Shown: positions 35,190 through 43,602 of the stretch, in pieces | How positions within the stretch are numbered: the stretch's first letter is position 1 | Layout of the letters: the number at the start of each line of letters is the position of its first letter | DNA from: Secundilactobacillus angelensis | GTDB lineage: Bacteria; Bacillota; Bacilli; Lactobacillales; Lactobacillaceae | NCBI RefSeq assembly: GCF_012641075.1 | Contig: NZ_JAAXLJ010000004.1 | Span: 1 to 64,000 of the forward strand | DNA length: 64,000 nucleotides | Direction: 5' to 3' | Notes under the pieces: model-generated | Told to the model about the DNA's origin: nothing | The model's input: the letters and a program-made list of their open reading frames with translations, nothing else | The model's database searches: none | Made by a program: the position numbers and the translations under genes

Positions 35190-35843
35190 TTACCGATAAG
35201 AGTGTGCTAACCCATTAACATCTGGCTTAGAAACAGACTGATCACGGGTTGCATAATACATGACGCTACCCTTGCCAACATTGTGTTCCAGCCCTAAGGC
35301 GTGACCAAGTTCATGTTCGGCAACGTTGGTACGTTCTTTCTTTGAATAGTGATACCGATTAGCAACGTTCTTATAAACGTAAGATTTAGCATTAGCCATT
35401 ACTGCCAAGCTATTCAACGTCTTGTTGTTATAATACGATGAATACGTAATGCCAACCGTTGAATCATTCTTGCCCATTGGTGAGTTGCTAGTAGACAGTG
35501 TGATATCAGCCTTACCAGAAGTCTTCACTAAACGAACAACTCCGGTTCGGTTCCATGTCTTTACAGCAGAACTCCAAACCGACTTGTAATAACTTGATCC
35601 ACTAGCGATTTTATAACTAATGGTTGTGGCTTGCCAACGCTTAGCAGCTGGCGTCAAACTTGCGGAACCAGTTGCAGCACCATCATCAGACTTAGCTGTC
35701 CCAAACGAAGTTGCCGTTTTAACGACTGCTGTCTTATCAACGTCAGTAACAATTTTAGCACTGGCATGACTAGGAACAGCAAAACTCAAACCTGCAGCGA
35801 CGGCAACAAATGTTAACAAACTACCCATTAAACGATTATTCAT
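35190..35843 (-). CDS. Secreted matrixin-like zinc metalloprotease, paralogue 2
   Basis: 217 aa, collinear with paralogue 1. Signal peptide about 1-29, HELGHALGLEH at 177-187, Met-turn SVMYYATRD. The first half of the mature chain (DSGSSYYRSVWHSAVKKW in paralogue 1) is conserved with substitutions. Promoter region, 5' hairpin, gene and terminator are all duplicated, so this is a tandem duplication of about 1.2 kb with later divergence. Likely acts outside the cell on proteins or peptides; target unknown. Confidence 0.88.
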   Translation of the reverse strand: MNNRLMGSLLTFVAVAAGLSFAVPSHASAKIVTDVDKTAVVKTATSFGTAKSDDGAATGSASLTPAAKRWQATTISYKIASGSSYYKSVWSSAVKTWNRTGVVRLVKTSGKADITLSTSNSPMGKNDSTVGITYSSYYNNKTLNSLAVMANAKSYVYKNVANRYHYSKKERTNVAEHELGHALGLEHNVGKGSVMYYATRDQSVSKPDVNGLAHSYR

Positions 35844-35848
35844 ATATA

Positions 35849-35889
35849 CTGATAAGTCTCCTTAAATTCTAGAGTGTCTCGACTATCAG
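35849..35889 (-). promoter_or_regulatory. 5'-UTR hairpin around the ribosome site, matrixin 2
   Basis: Same CTGATAGTC/GACTTATCAG stem as paralogue 1, enclosing AAGGAG and a different loop. Confidence 0.55.
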
Positions 35890-36245
35890 CTTTTTCTAAG
35901 AAATTCTCCAAATATAACACACGAGAGAGAGTCGTGTTTGTCATTAAAAAAATCACTAAACCATTATGCTTATGAAAATATGAATCATTGTCCCCGTTTG
36001 TTAATTATTGACCCCCAATAACTAACGCAACTGAATGACTATAACACCAGTCTGTTGAGATTACCATTACAGTTATATTACAGAGCAAATCCTGAAAGCG
36101 TATTTTTGAAAACGTTATAACCCGGCCTACTTCGGTTTAAATCCCGTGGTAAAAGCATTTACAGAACAATTGGTTCCACATTTATTCTGAAAATGTAAAC
36201 AGTTTCAATCACAAATATTATTTTTAAAAGAAATCAAATTTTCGC
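35890..36245. other. Upstream region of matrixin 2
   Basis: Diverged duplicate of 34660-35130. ATTACA repeats at 36065-36070 and 36076-36081 keep the 11-bp period seen at paralogue 1. No gene. Confidence 0.5.
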
Positions 36246-36246
36246 A

Positions 36247-36284
36247 CAAAAAAACGCCTAATAGTTAATATTAGACGTTTTTTT
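36247..36284. terminator. Bidirectional hairpin with T runs
   Basis: CTAATA-GTTA-TATTAG core with ACG/CGT flanks, seven A before and seven T after. No coding gene ends here, so it may terminate a minus-strand RNA from the 36.4-36.6 kb region. Confidence 0.65.
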
Positions 36285-36303
36285 AATTAGAAATGAAATA
36301 TCC
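36284..36303 (-). repeat. Inverted remnant of the matrixin 3' region
   Basis: TAATTAGAAATGAAATATCC is the exact complement of the 20 bp at the edge of both matrixin terminators, here inverted and without its gene. It suggests a lost third copy or rearrangement. Confidence 0.45.
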
Positions 36304-36439
36304 TTATCTTTTCATTGCTTTATCACAATTGACCTTTGTTCTCAACTCGACGGAGACATCGACGAATCTCAAACGGTAGGTTACTGATAAGCATCTGCCT
36401 GAATGTGAACAGCTATGTATGATCCATAGTGCACACTCG

Positions 36440-36535
36440 TAATCCGTTAAGATTACGCGGGGGTCTCTGATTATTCATCAGGATGAGTTAATTGGGGGGA
36501 ATTAACTCTTCAGGGGTTTGATACTCTCAAACCAA
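36440..36535 (-). ncRNA. Candidate RNA with a C6 hairpin loop
   Basis: Minus strand: GTTTGA-GAGTA-TCAAAC, then CCCC, then the perfect 9-bp hairpin GAGTTAATT-CCCCCC-AATTAACTC (36485-36508), CTGAT..ATCAG, ACCCCC, and GTAATC..GATTAC. Three C-rich unpaired segments. On the plus strand the loops would be G-rich, so the strand is not certain. No reading frame longer than about 25 codons. Confidence 0.4.
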
Positions 36536-36562
36536 AAGATAGTCATCTGAAACAGATCAACT

Positions 36563-36652
36563 AAAAAAGTCTCTGAAGGCACAGAAACCCGGCCAGGTCT
36601 CTCTCCTGTCCGGGTCGTGTCACTAGAAAATTCCTAGTGCTGAGCATTTTTA
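36563..36652 (-). ncRNA. Two-copy structured RNA candidate, copy 2
   Basis: Minus strand: AAATGCTCAG, hairpin CACTAG-GAATTTT-CTAGTG, GACACGACCCGG, a stem CCCGG..CCGGG, and terminator GTTTCTG-TGCCTT-CAGAGAC with TTTTTT. Blocks and order match 30444-30530; arms differ. TGTGATAAAT lies upstream at a similar distance. Either a small RNA or a leader without a gene. Confidence 0.5.
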
Positions 36653-36843
36653 TTTAATTAATCGTTCCAAATATTTATCACATCTACTAACATACACCGT
36701 GTAATTAGATTGTGCAAGACATTTTCCCAATTTTTTTTATTTTTCCCAATAAAAAGGTGAACTTTTCATTGGCATTGCATCTCACGTAAAACTCCATTAA
36801 GCTTGACACAAAGCAATTTTCCCATCAATTACTGGAGGCCACT

Positions 36844-37593
36844 ATGCAAATCATTATTGCACCAACTAAGAAAATGATTGTCAATACGAATGACTTTGAC
36901 GTCCAAGATATGCCTATTTATATAGAAGAAACTCGTCAAATTTTGAAGAAAATGCGCACCCTCGACTACGATCAGGCTAAGAACATGTGGCATTGCAGCG
37001 ATAAACTGGCTCGCCCAAACTTTGACTGGCTGCAAAAAATGAATCTAGATAATCAACTCACACCAGCCATCCTTTGTTATAGCGGGATTCAGTACCAATA
37101 TATGGCACCTGACCTCTTCACTGCTCCTGCACTAGCGTACGTTCAGCAGAACCTGAGAATTCTCTCCGGTTTTTATGGTATTTTACGCCCGTTTGATGGG
37201 GTAGTCCCCTATCGACTCGAAATGCAGTCCGAGATAAAAGTTGACGACACACGAAACTTATATGATTTCTGGGAAAACCGCTTGTATCAGTCCCTTCGCT
37301 TCGATCAAGGACCAGTTCTTAATCTGGCCTCAAAGGAGTATGCCAAAACAATCACGCCATATTTACAACCCGACGACCAACTCATCGACGTTATCTTTGG
37401 ATCAGAAGTTGACGGCAAATTAAAAATCAAAGCGACGTTAGCCAAGATGGCCCGTGGCGAAATGGTACGTTACTTAGCTGAACATGATATTCATGATGTG
37501 GCAGGAGTCACCCGCTTCGACCATCCCGACTGGCATTTCGATGCCACACGATCAACAAACGGACAATTAGTATTCGTTAACAATAATCGGTAA
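36844..37593 (+). CDS. yaaA: YaaA family protein (DUF328, peroxide stress)
   Basis: 249 aa cytosolic protein. Family motifs: IIIAPTKKM at the start, AILCYSGIQYQYMAP, LRILSGFYGILRPFDGVVPYRLEM and the late FDATRSTNGQLVFVN. In E. coli YaaA lowers free iron under peroxide stress. GGAGG site before ATG. Convergent with the TetR gene, 2 bp between stop codons. Confidence 0.93.
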   Translation: MQIIIAPTKKMIVNTNDFDVQDMPIYIEETRQILKKMRTLDYDQAKNMWHCSDKLARPNFDWLQKMNLDNQLTPAILCYSGIQYQYMAPDLFTAPALAYVQQNLRILSGFYGILRPFDGVVPYRLEMQSEIKVDDTRNLYDFWENRLYQSLRFDQGPVLNLASKEYAKTITPYLQPDDQLIDVIFGSEVDGKLKIKATLAKMARGEMVRYLAEHDIHDVAGVTRFDHPDWHFDATRSTNGQLVFVNNNR

Positions 37594-37595
37594 CA

Positions 37596-38183
37596 CTAAG
37601 CGATCTCTGGGCGTTTCTGGTAATGATTAATCCGCTTTGTCCGCATCAGAAAACCATTGATACCATCTTCTAAATACGCCTTTAGATATTGATATTCCTG
37701 CTGCAAATCAACATCGCCTTGCTGGTAAAGCCAATCTTTTAATGAAAGAAAGAGTGTCCCACCCAGCGTCTTTTGAAGAAATTCGCAATAACACGTATCG
37801 ATGCTAATTCTTTCGGCTTCACCGAGACTAACGAATATTTCACCAACCATCGTTTTTAAGTGGGCGATAATAACCTCTTCTGGTGCATTTTGTACATCTA
37901 ATTTTAGAACATGCTGATAAAAGAGCCGATTGCGATCAAAATAGGTCAGCATAGCTAACAACGTCTGCGGCCAAAACTGGTAATTTCCGCAATACTTCAC
38001 TGCTGCTTTAACCTCGGTTGAGTAAATGTCAGCTAGCACGTCATATTTGTCACGAAAATGATCATAGAATGATTGCCGCCGCATACCCGTAACCGCCATG
38101 ATCGTCGTCACGGTAATTTTATCAAATGGCTGTGAGACGACCAGTTGCTTAGTTGCTACCATGATTTTTTCCTTTGTCGTCAT
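37596..38183 (-). CDS. TetR-family regulator, DhaS-like
   Basis: 195 aa. N-terminal helix-turn-helix ITVTTIMAVTGMRRQSFYDHFRDKYDVL (about 24-51), in which the second helix carries RRQSFYDHF as in DhaS-type regulators. C-terminal helical domain of about 140 residues. AAAGGGG site. It is divergent from the ThrE gene (about 115 bp apart) and may control it; otherwise target unknown. Confidence 0.85.
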   Translation of the reverse strand: MTTKEKIMVATKQLVVSQPFDKITVTTIMAVTGMRRQSFYDHFRDKYDVLADIYSTEVKAAVKYCGNYQFWPQTLLAMLTYFDRNRLFYQHVLKLDVQNAPEEVIIAHLKTMVGEIFVSLGEAERISIDTCYCEFLQKTLGGTLFLSLKDWLYQQGDVDLQQEYQYLKAYLEDGINGFLMRTKRINHYQKRPEIA

Positions 38184-38300
38184 GTCATTGCCCCTTTCAG
38201 ACTTAATTCATCACTAGCCTACCATAACACGATGGGCTTGTGAAAATTAATGATTCAAGTCTATAATGAAGCATACATATTGATTGGGAGGTTAAAAGAA

Positions 38301-39650
38301 GTGACAGAAGAGGGAGACCAATCAGAGAATTTTGTTCCATCAGAACAGCATCATATGGCAATTCCATGGAAGGAATTCGCCCCCAACCAAAGTCTGCCAA
38401 TCAAGGAGGCCCGGGTTAAAGCAAGGGCTTCTATCGTTGGTAGAATTGGGATTATGATGCTCTCCTGCGGTACTGGGGCTTGGCGGGTCCGTGACGCGAT
38501 GAATACCATTGCTCGCGTATTGGACTTGACCTGCTCCGCCGATATCGGTTTGACATCCATCAGTTACACCTGCTTTGATGCCAACCATAGTTACTCGCAA
38601 ATTTTGGCGTTACCAAATACTGGCGTGAATACTGATCGCCTTTTTGTGTTAGAAACCTTTGTGAAACAATTTGAGGCTAAGTATGCACAGCTGACCGTGC
38701 TCCAGTTGCACCACACACTGGACGAAATCCAGCAAACACCTGGTAACTATTCACCAATCATAAAGGGATTGGCAGCCGCCATTGCCTGTGCGTCATTTAT
38801 TTTTTTGCTTGGCGGTGGCTGGATTGAAATGTTTTGTACCTTCATTGGTGCTGGCGTTGGGAACTGGGTTCGTGGTGAGATGGGTAAACGAAAAATGACG
38901 ACCATTTCTAGTATTGCTGTCAGTGTCGCCCTTGCAGAATTGACCTACTTTCTTACCTTTAAAGGCCTACAATTTATGATTCCAATTGCTGGTAATCATG
39001 AGGCTGGTTATATCGGTGCCATGTTATTCGTGATTCCTGGCTTTCCGTTCATCACCAGTTTCTTGGATTTATCAAAACTGGATATGCGATCTGGGCTAGA
39101 ACGCCTAAGTTACGCAATTATGATTACGAGTGTCGCAACACTGGTGGGCTGGTTAATCGCTCTATTTATTAATTTCCAACCAGAAAATTTCATTTCACTG
39201 GGTTTGACTCCCCTGATGTTACTGTTGTTGCGGTTGCCAGCAAGTTTCTTCGGGGTGTACGGCTTCTCCATGATGTTTAATTCCTCGCAAAAAATGGCCA
39301 TCACGTCTGGCTTAATTGGCGCCGTGGCAAATACCTTACGACTTGAACTGGTGGACTTCCATACGATGCCAGCACCAGCCGCAGCCTTTTGTGGCGCATT
39401 AGTTGCTGGACTATTAGCTTCGATCATCAACCGGACAAATGGCTATCCAAGAATTTCCTTAACCGTCCCTTCAATCGTCATTATGATTCCGGGCCTTTAC
39501 ATTTACCGTGGCATCTTCTATATTGGCCTGAATGAAATTGCAAACGGTGGTCTGTGGCTAACACGGGCAGCATTGATCATTATCTTTCTGCCACTGGGCC
39601 TGTTTGTTGCCAGGTACCTATTGGATAAGGATTGGAGACACTTTGATTAA
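38301..39650 (+). CDS. Threonine/serine exporter (ThrE family)
   Basis: 449 aa from GTG 38301, chosen because GGGAGG sits 9 nt upstream; the longer frame from 38250 has none. N-terminal cytosolic DUF1212 part (RIGIMMLSCGTGAWRVRDAMNTIAR), then ten membrane helices in two blocks, the second (from about 300) of the DUF3815 type. In many bacteria these are two genes; here they are fused. Exports threonine/serine. TATAAT at 38263-38268. Followed by three tandem type I elements. Confidence 0.87.
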   Translation: MTEEGDQSENFVPSEQHHMAIPWKEFAPNQSLPIKEARVKARASIVGRIGIMMLSCGTGAWRVRDAMNTIARVLDLTCSADIGLTSISYTCFDANHSYSQILALPNTGVNTDRLFVLETFVKQFEAKYAQLTVLQLHHTLDEIQQTPGNYSPIIKGLAAAIACASFIFLLGGGWIEMFCTFIGAGVGNWVRGEMGKRKMTTISSIAVSVALAELTYFLTFKGLQFMIPIAGNHEAGYIGAMLFVIPGFPFITSFLDLSKLDMRSGLERLSYAIMITSVATLVGWLIALFINFQPENFISLGLTPLMLLLLRLPASFFGVYGFSMMFNSSQKMAITSGLIGAVANTLRLELVDFHTMPAPAAAFCGALVAGLLASIINRTNGYPRISLTVPSIVIMIPGLYIYRGIFYIGLNEIANGGLWLTRAALIIIFLPLGLFVARYLLDKDWRHFD

Positions 39651-39779
39651 AAGCAGTGCGCGGAACAACTCGGGTAGATGCCAGAATGTAACATAAAGAA
39701 TGCCAGTTCCGGCGAACTTTGTTGAATTGGCATTTTTTATGTTACATGGCAGGCATCTGAGTTGTGGAGCGCGATTAAA
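39651..39779 (+). repeat. Type I hairpin element, copy D1
   Basis: First of three tandem copies, starting at the ThrE stop. All 20 inner arm positions pair (AACATAAAGAATGCCAGTTC with its partner), two through G-U. Apex GGCGAACTTTGTT resembles copy F. Outer flanks AACAACTCGGGTAGATGCC and GGCATCTGAGTTGTGGAGCG. Confidence 0.8.
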
Positions 39780-39909
39780 GCAGTGCGTGAAACAACTCGC
39801 CTTGATGCCCGAGTGTAAGTGAATTAAAAAGGTGTAGCCCTGAACTTGGGGCTACGCCTTTTTAATTTGCTTACACGGCAGGCATCTGAGTTGTGGAGCG
39901 CGATTAAAG
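39780..39909 (+). repeat. Type I hairpin element, copy D2
   Basis: Same flanks as D1, different 24-nt arms (begin AAGTGAATTAAAAAGGTG). All 24 pair, three by G-U. Loop TGAACTTG. Confidence 0.8.
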
Positions 39910-40033
39910 CAGTGCGCGGAACAACTCGGGTAGATGCCAGAGTGTAAGTGAATTGAAAAGGTGTAGCCCTGGTCTTGGGGCTACGCCTTTTTGATTTGCT
40001 TACACGGCAGGCATCTGAGTTGTGGAGCGCGAT
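39910..40033 (+). repeat. Type I hairpin element, copy D3
   Basis: Near-copy of D2. Two A-T/T-A pairs of D2 are G-U here because both arms changed (ATTGA and TTGAT against ATTAA and TTAAT), so pairing is kept. Unit period about 126-130 bp. Confidence 0.8.
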
Positions 40034-40110
40034 TAGGCAACATAACAGCAATCAACCAAAAGCTCCGACTTATGTCATCTGGAATCTACCGAGTTTTGTC
40101 ACTCACTGTC
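40034..40110 (-). repeat. Type I hairpin element, truncated copy E
   Basis: Minus strand. GTGACAAAACTCGGTAGATT begins at the TGA stop of the AI-2E-family gene. An arm GACATAA/TTATGTT follows, but the distal outer half is absent, apparently lost at the junction with D3. Confidence 0.6.
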
Positions 40111-41232
40111 CTTCAAAATACCCTCTTTTTTAAACGTCGCATTACGCATCAATCGATATAGTGTTGCCGTAACCGGCACCGCCAACATCATCCCAACAAT
40201 GCCAGACAGCCCACTACCAATAGTAATGGCTGCTAAAACTAAAATACCGGGCAGCCCAATCGTGCCGCCAACAACCCGAGGATAAATCAGATTACCCTCA
40301 ACTTGTTGCAAAACGATAATGAATACGACAAACAAGACAGCTTTAATTGGTGATGTAACTGCAATGAGAACGAAACCAACAACCCCACCGATCCAGGCAC
40401 CGATCATTGGGATCAAAGCACTGATACCAACTAATGCACCGATTGAAAGGGCATCTGGGAAGCGGAATAGCATCATACCTAAAGTACATAACGTCCCTAG
40501 AATGAAGCCTTCCAAGACTTGACCAGCAATGAAACTGGAAAACATTTTATCCGTCACATTTACAACATAATGGGTTTTAGCAACGACCTTAGCTGGCAGA
40601 AAGTCATCCATTAATCGGTTTAACCAGCCACCAATTTTTTCTTTCCCACTAATTAAATAGATCGAAAAAACGAAGGATAAAACAAAATTAATCAAACCAG
40701 AAAAAATGTTGCTGAAGATTGATACTGTGGAACTGAAAATGCCCGTTGCACCGGCAGTTAAATACTTAGTAACCTTGGCTTCGACCGATTGCCAATTAAA
40801 ATTAGCAGTAGCAGCCGCAATCCGTTTACTGATCGTATGATTTTGGTCAATCTGATTCAACCAATGAGTGACATCATTGATGGTGCTCGGCATAGCTTTA
40901 AAGAAACTGTTGATGGCGTCAACGAATTGTGGAATCACTAACCGCATGACACCGGCAATCACCAGCACAATAATCAGTAAGGCAAATAAGATGGCAAGCG
41001 GTCGTCTTGAACCCTGTGCCCACTTTTGTTTAGCATGCGGCCACAACCACTTTTCTAATTGACGTGACAGTAAGTTCACTGCATAAGCCATCACACCACC
41101 TAAGATCAGTGGATTAAGCACTGATATCAATTTCCCAATTGCCCCGAAAATCTCTCCAGGATACACTAGGCATGCCAGAAAGATGGCCACCACGACACTA
41201 CTCCATATAATCGATTTTTTGGATATGGTCAT
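40099..41232 (-). CDS. AI-2E family membrane transporter
   Basis: 377 aa from ATG 41232 (GGAGGTG, 9 nt). Seven to eight helices; LIPMIGAWIGGVVGFVLI, VLQQVEGNLIYPRVVGGTIGLPGILVLAAITIG and a Gly-rich end are the PF01594 signature. Members include AI-2 exporters and Na+/H+ antiporters, so substrate is open. The last codons run into a truncated type I element. Confidence 0.88.
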   Translation of the reverse strand: MTISKKSIIWSSVVVAIFLACLVYPGEIFGAIGKLISVLNPLILGGVMAYAVNLLSRQLEKWLWPHAKQKWAQGSRRPLAILFALLIIVLVIAGVMRLVIPQFVDAINSFFKAMPSTINDVTHWLNQIDQNHTISKRIAAATANFNWQSVEAKVTKYLTAGATGIFSSTVSIFSNIFSGLINFVLSFVFSIYLISGKEKIGGWLNRLMDDFLPAKVVAKTHYVVNVTDKMFSSFIAGQVLEGFILGTLCTLGMMLFRFPDALSIGALVGISALIPMIGAWIGGVVGFVLIAVTSPIKAVLFVVFIIVLQQVEGNLIYPRVVGGTIGLPGILVLAAITIGSGLSGIVGMMLAVPVTATLYRLMRNATFKKEGILKDSE

Positions 41233-41364
41233 TTGAACGAACACCTCCACAACAGAATTAATTACTTCTAGTTTACCTTATTTGAAGGCCGCACAAAAAT
41301 TTCTTTTAACTTTCTTCGTGTAATTTTAGACTCAAGAGCGGTTTTCCTTCAGACTTCAACTGCA

Positions 41365-41408
41365 AAATTAAAAGCGATGAGCTCCCGAAATTAGGAGTCC
41401 ATCGCTTT
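41365..41408 (-). terminator. Terminator after the cytochrome b5-like gene
   Basis: AAAGCGATG/CATCGCTTT plus inner CTCC/GGAG stem, T-rich on the minus strand. Confidence 0.85.
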
Positions 41409-41425
41409 ACTGATTCAAAATGCGA

Positions 41426-41656
41426 TTAAACTAATTTACCAACCACTGGCAATTTAGCCAGTACACTCTTCTTATGCGGTGCAGTGGTGATAACCTCTGA
41501 CAGGTCTTTACCCGCAACGTTGCCATGATGTTCGCCGTTCTTCCAGGCCTCAACATCCGTTACATCATAGATCGTGCCATCAATTGCAACGTACGCCTTA
41601 TGCCCATCCTTGCCATCGTATTGTTTCAGTTCTTCTTTAGTTAAGTTTACTGCCAT
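41426..41656 (-). CDS. Cytochrome b5-like heme-binding domain protein
   Basis: 76 aa, a bare cytochrome b5 domain without membrane anchor. LTKEELKQYDGKDGHKAYVAIDGTIYDVTDVEAWKNGEHHGN contains one heme-ligand region (HHGN in place of HPGG); the second axial His is probably that of TTAPHKKSVL. Lactobacilli make no heme but can take it up. Role unknown; single-gene transcript. Confidence 0.87.
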   Translation of the reverse strand: MAVNLTKEELKQYDGKDGHKAYVAIDGTIYDVTDVEAWKNGEHHGNVAGKDLSEVITTAPHKKSVLAKLPVVGKLV

Positions 41657-41729
41657 GAGTCATCCGTCCTTTCTTGTCTCTAACCTTTAGTGTATCATTT
41701 ATCACCTGAAAAGTCAGTCAAAATAATCA

Positions 41730-43121
41730 CTAAACGCTTGCCTCAACCTGCTTATCTGCCACGTGTAGCCCAATACCGGTAATGCCACTAACCAGCGACA
41801 TGACTGGGCACAGCAGACTGAAGAAAACGAATGGTAAGTATGACATAGTCGGCACGCCGAGCGTATTGGCCAGGAAGACACCGCCGACACCCCAAGGAAC
41901 CAAGTAGTTCAGCACGGTCCCACCATCTTCAAGGGTTCGACCTAGGGCTGAACTTTCAAGGCCACCATTATTGAAGGTCTCTTTAAATGAACGACCGGGT
42001 AAAATAATAGATAAGAATTGTTCACCAACGAAGATGTTGATTCCGATACAAGTGGCTAACGAAGCGGTAATCAACTTGGCGTGTGAGTTCAAATGAGCAG
42101 CTAACGGCGTCATTACCGCACTAACTAAACCGAAGTTAACTAACAAACCACCAAGGGACAAGGTCAAAACAATCAGTGCTACAGTTGGCATCATGCTGAC
42201 AATACCACCACGTGATAACAGCAGATTAACTTCTCCATTAGAGGTTTTAGCGACAAAACCATTAGTAATAATATTGCTGGCCTTCGTCACGCCCAGTGAA
42301 GGATTGTTGATGAACATCATAATGGCTGACACCAAAACGTTTAGTAACATCGTTGGAATGGCGGCCATTTTAAAGCCGGCGCAGACGAACACCAGGACGA
42401 TTGGTATAAGGGCGACCCACGAAATATGGAAGTCCTGTGACAGTGCGGCAACGGTGGTATTAATTTTCGCAAAATCAGCGTGGTTGTGACCAAAGCCAAG
42501 CAGGGCAAAGGCCACGGTTGAAATGGCAGCTGCGGGGACCGTCGACCATAAAATCGTCTTCATGTGGTCGAATAGATCCGTGTCTACAACGGCGGCAGCC
42601 AAGTTATTGGTTTCGGATAACGGTGAGCATTTATCACCGAACACCCCACCGGAAATGACTGCTCCAGCAACTAAAGCTGGGCTAAAGTTCATGGTGACCC
42701 CGATGCCAAAGAAAGCGATCCCCACAGTGGAAACTACCGTGAAACAACTCCCGACAGCGGCACCAACTAATGAACAAACCAAAAAAACTGTTGGTAGGAA
42801 CCACTGTGCGCTAATAGCTTTAAACCCAATCACCATTAATGTGGGGATGGTACCAGCAGCAATCCAGGTACTGATCATGGCCCCGATTAGAATAAAAATA
42901 ACGATGGGAATGATTCCCTTATCGATGCCATCCTTGATACCATGATTGATATCGTCCCAGGATAACCCCTTGAATTTGGCCCAGAAAATGGTCACAGTGA
43001 TTGCCAGCAACACCGGTACTTGTGGCGATAAACCTAAACCAATCACACCTAACCCCATAATGGCTAAAATAATCACTAACATAATAATGGCTTCTCTTAA
43101 ACTCAATTTAATTTTTATCAT
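41730..43121 (-). CDS. NhaC-family antiporter, predicted tyrosine-linked transporter
   Basis: 463 aa, about eleven membrane helices; GVFGDKCSPLSETNNLAA and GAAVGSCFTVVSTVGIAFFGIG are the NhaC signatures. Ribosome site GGGAG. It is preceded by a T-box with a probable TAC (Tyr) specifier, so it should be induced by tyrosine shortage, implying tyrosine uptake or tyrosine/tyramine-type exchange rather than plain Na+/H+ antiport. No decarboxylase gene adjoins. Confidence 0.88.
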   Translation of the reverse strand: MIKIKLSLREAIIMLVIILAIMGLGVIGLGLSPQVPVLLAITVTIFWAKFKGLSWDDINHGIKDGIDKGIIPIVIFILIGAMISTWIAAGTIPTLMVIGFKAISAQWFLPTVFLVCSLVGAAVGSCFTVVSTVGIAFFGIGVTMNFSPALVAGAVISGGVFGDKCSPLSETNNLAAAVVDTDLFDHMKTILWSTVPAAAISTVAFALLGFGHNHADFAKINTTVAALSQDFHISWVALIPIVLVFVCAGFKMAAIPTMLLNVLVSAIMMFINNPSLGVTKASNIITNGFVAKTSNGEVNLLLSRGGIVSMMPTVALIVLTLSLGGLLVNFGLVSAVMTPLAAHLNSHAKLITASLATCIGINIFVGEQFLSIILPGRSFKETFNNGGLESSALGRTLEDGGTVLNYLVPWGVGGVFLANTLGVPTMSYLPFVFFSLLCPVMSLVSGITGIGLHVADKQVEASV

Positions 43122-43225
43122 CCGCTTGATCTCCCTTTTAGTTGTTAGTTAATTTCTCACGATTTGGTCGATCAATATCGTGCCATCCCACCACTAGTTG
43201 TTCTCATCATGATTACTCCTCCCAA

Positions 43226-43462
43226 ATAAAAAATCGCCCCCATTGCATTATTGCAACAGGGACGATCAGACTCTACCGTGGTACCACCCAAATTGTGCAC
43301 ATCACTGTACACCACTCACCAGAAGATAATGGATTCTAGCGGTAACCATTGTCGATGTCTACGTATTTCGTCAACTTTATCCTGATTGGCTCGCAGCAAC
43401 CGCCAACTTCCTGACGCCCAGATAAAGTGCTACTTGTTTGTAAGTCCGACATTAAATATTAA
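43226..43462 (-). promoter_or_regulatory. T-box riboswitch leader, probable Tyr specifier
   Basis: Minus strand TGGGTGGTACCACGG (T-box core, complement of 43275-43290) followed by the terminator ATCGTCCCTGTTGCA-ATAA-TGCAATGGGGGCGAT with T6. Stem I uses ACTTTATC/GATAAAGT; the 3' loop below it reads TGACGAAATACG, with TAC followed by a purine as the likely specifier. Confidence 0.85.
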
Positions 43463-43467
43463 TTAGA

Positions 43468-43495
43468 ATTATAACGGAATTTTTGTAAAATGCAA
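43468..43495 (-). promoter_or_regulatory. Promoter of the Tyr T-box leader
   Basis: Minus strand TTGCAT, 16-bp spacer, TATAAT, directly before the leader. Confidence 0.8.
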
Positions 43496-43602
43496 GTCGG
43501 AGAATCAAATTGAAGGCCCGACAGCTTGAAAAATGCCAAGCCTTCCAGTGCCAATCACCAACTTAATAATGATATGATAATTTGGAAGGGAGTCGACATT
43601 CG

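Noticed and set aside
36320-36395. 23-codon minus-strand frame (MLISNLPFEIRRCLRRVE...)
   Set aside because: Only a weak CAGGCAG upstream and no context. Possibly a fragment of something larger; not enough to call.
39824-40051. 75-codon minus-strand frame inside the repeats
   Set aside because: It is produced by the repeated hairpin units (the same peptide appears twice) and has no ribosome site.
39651-40110. Tandem repeats that could suggest a CRISPR array
   Set aside because: Units of about 126-130 bp are whole hairpins with arms that pair internally. There is no short constant repeat with unique spacers and no cas gene.
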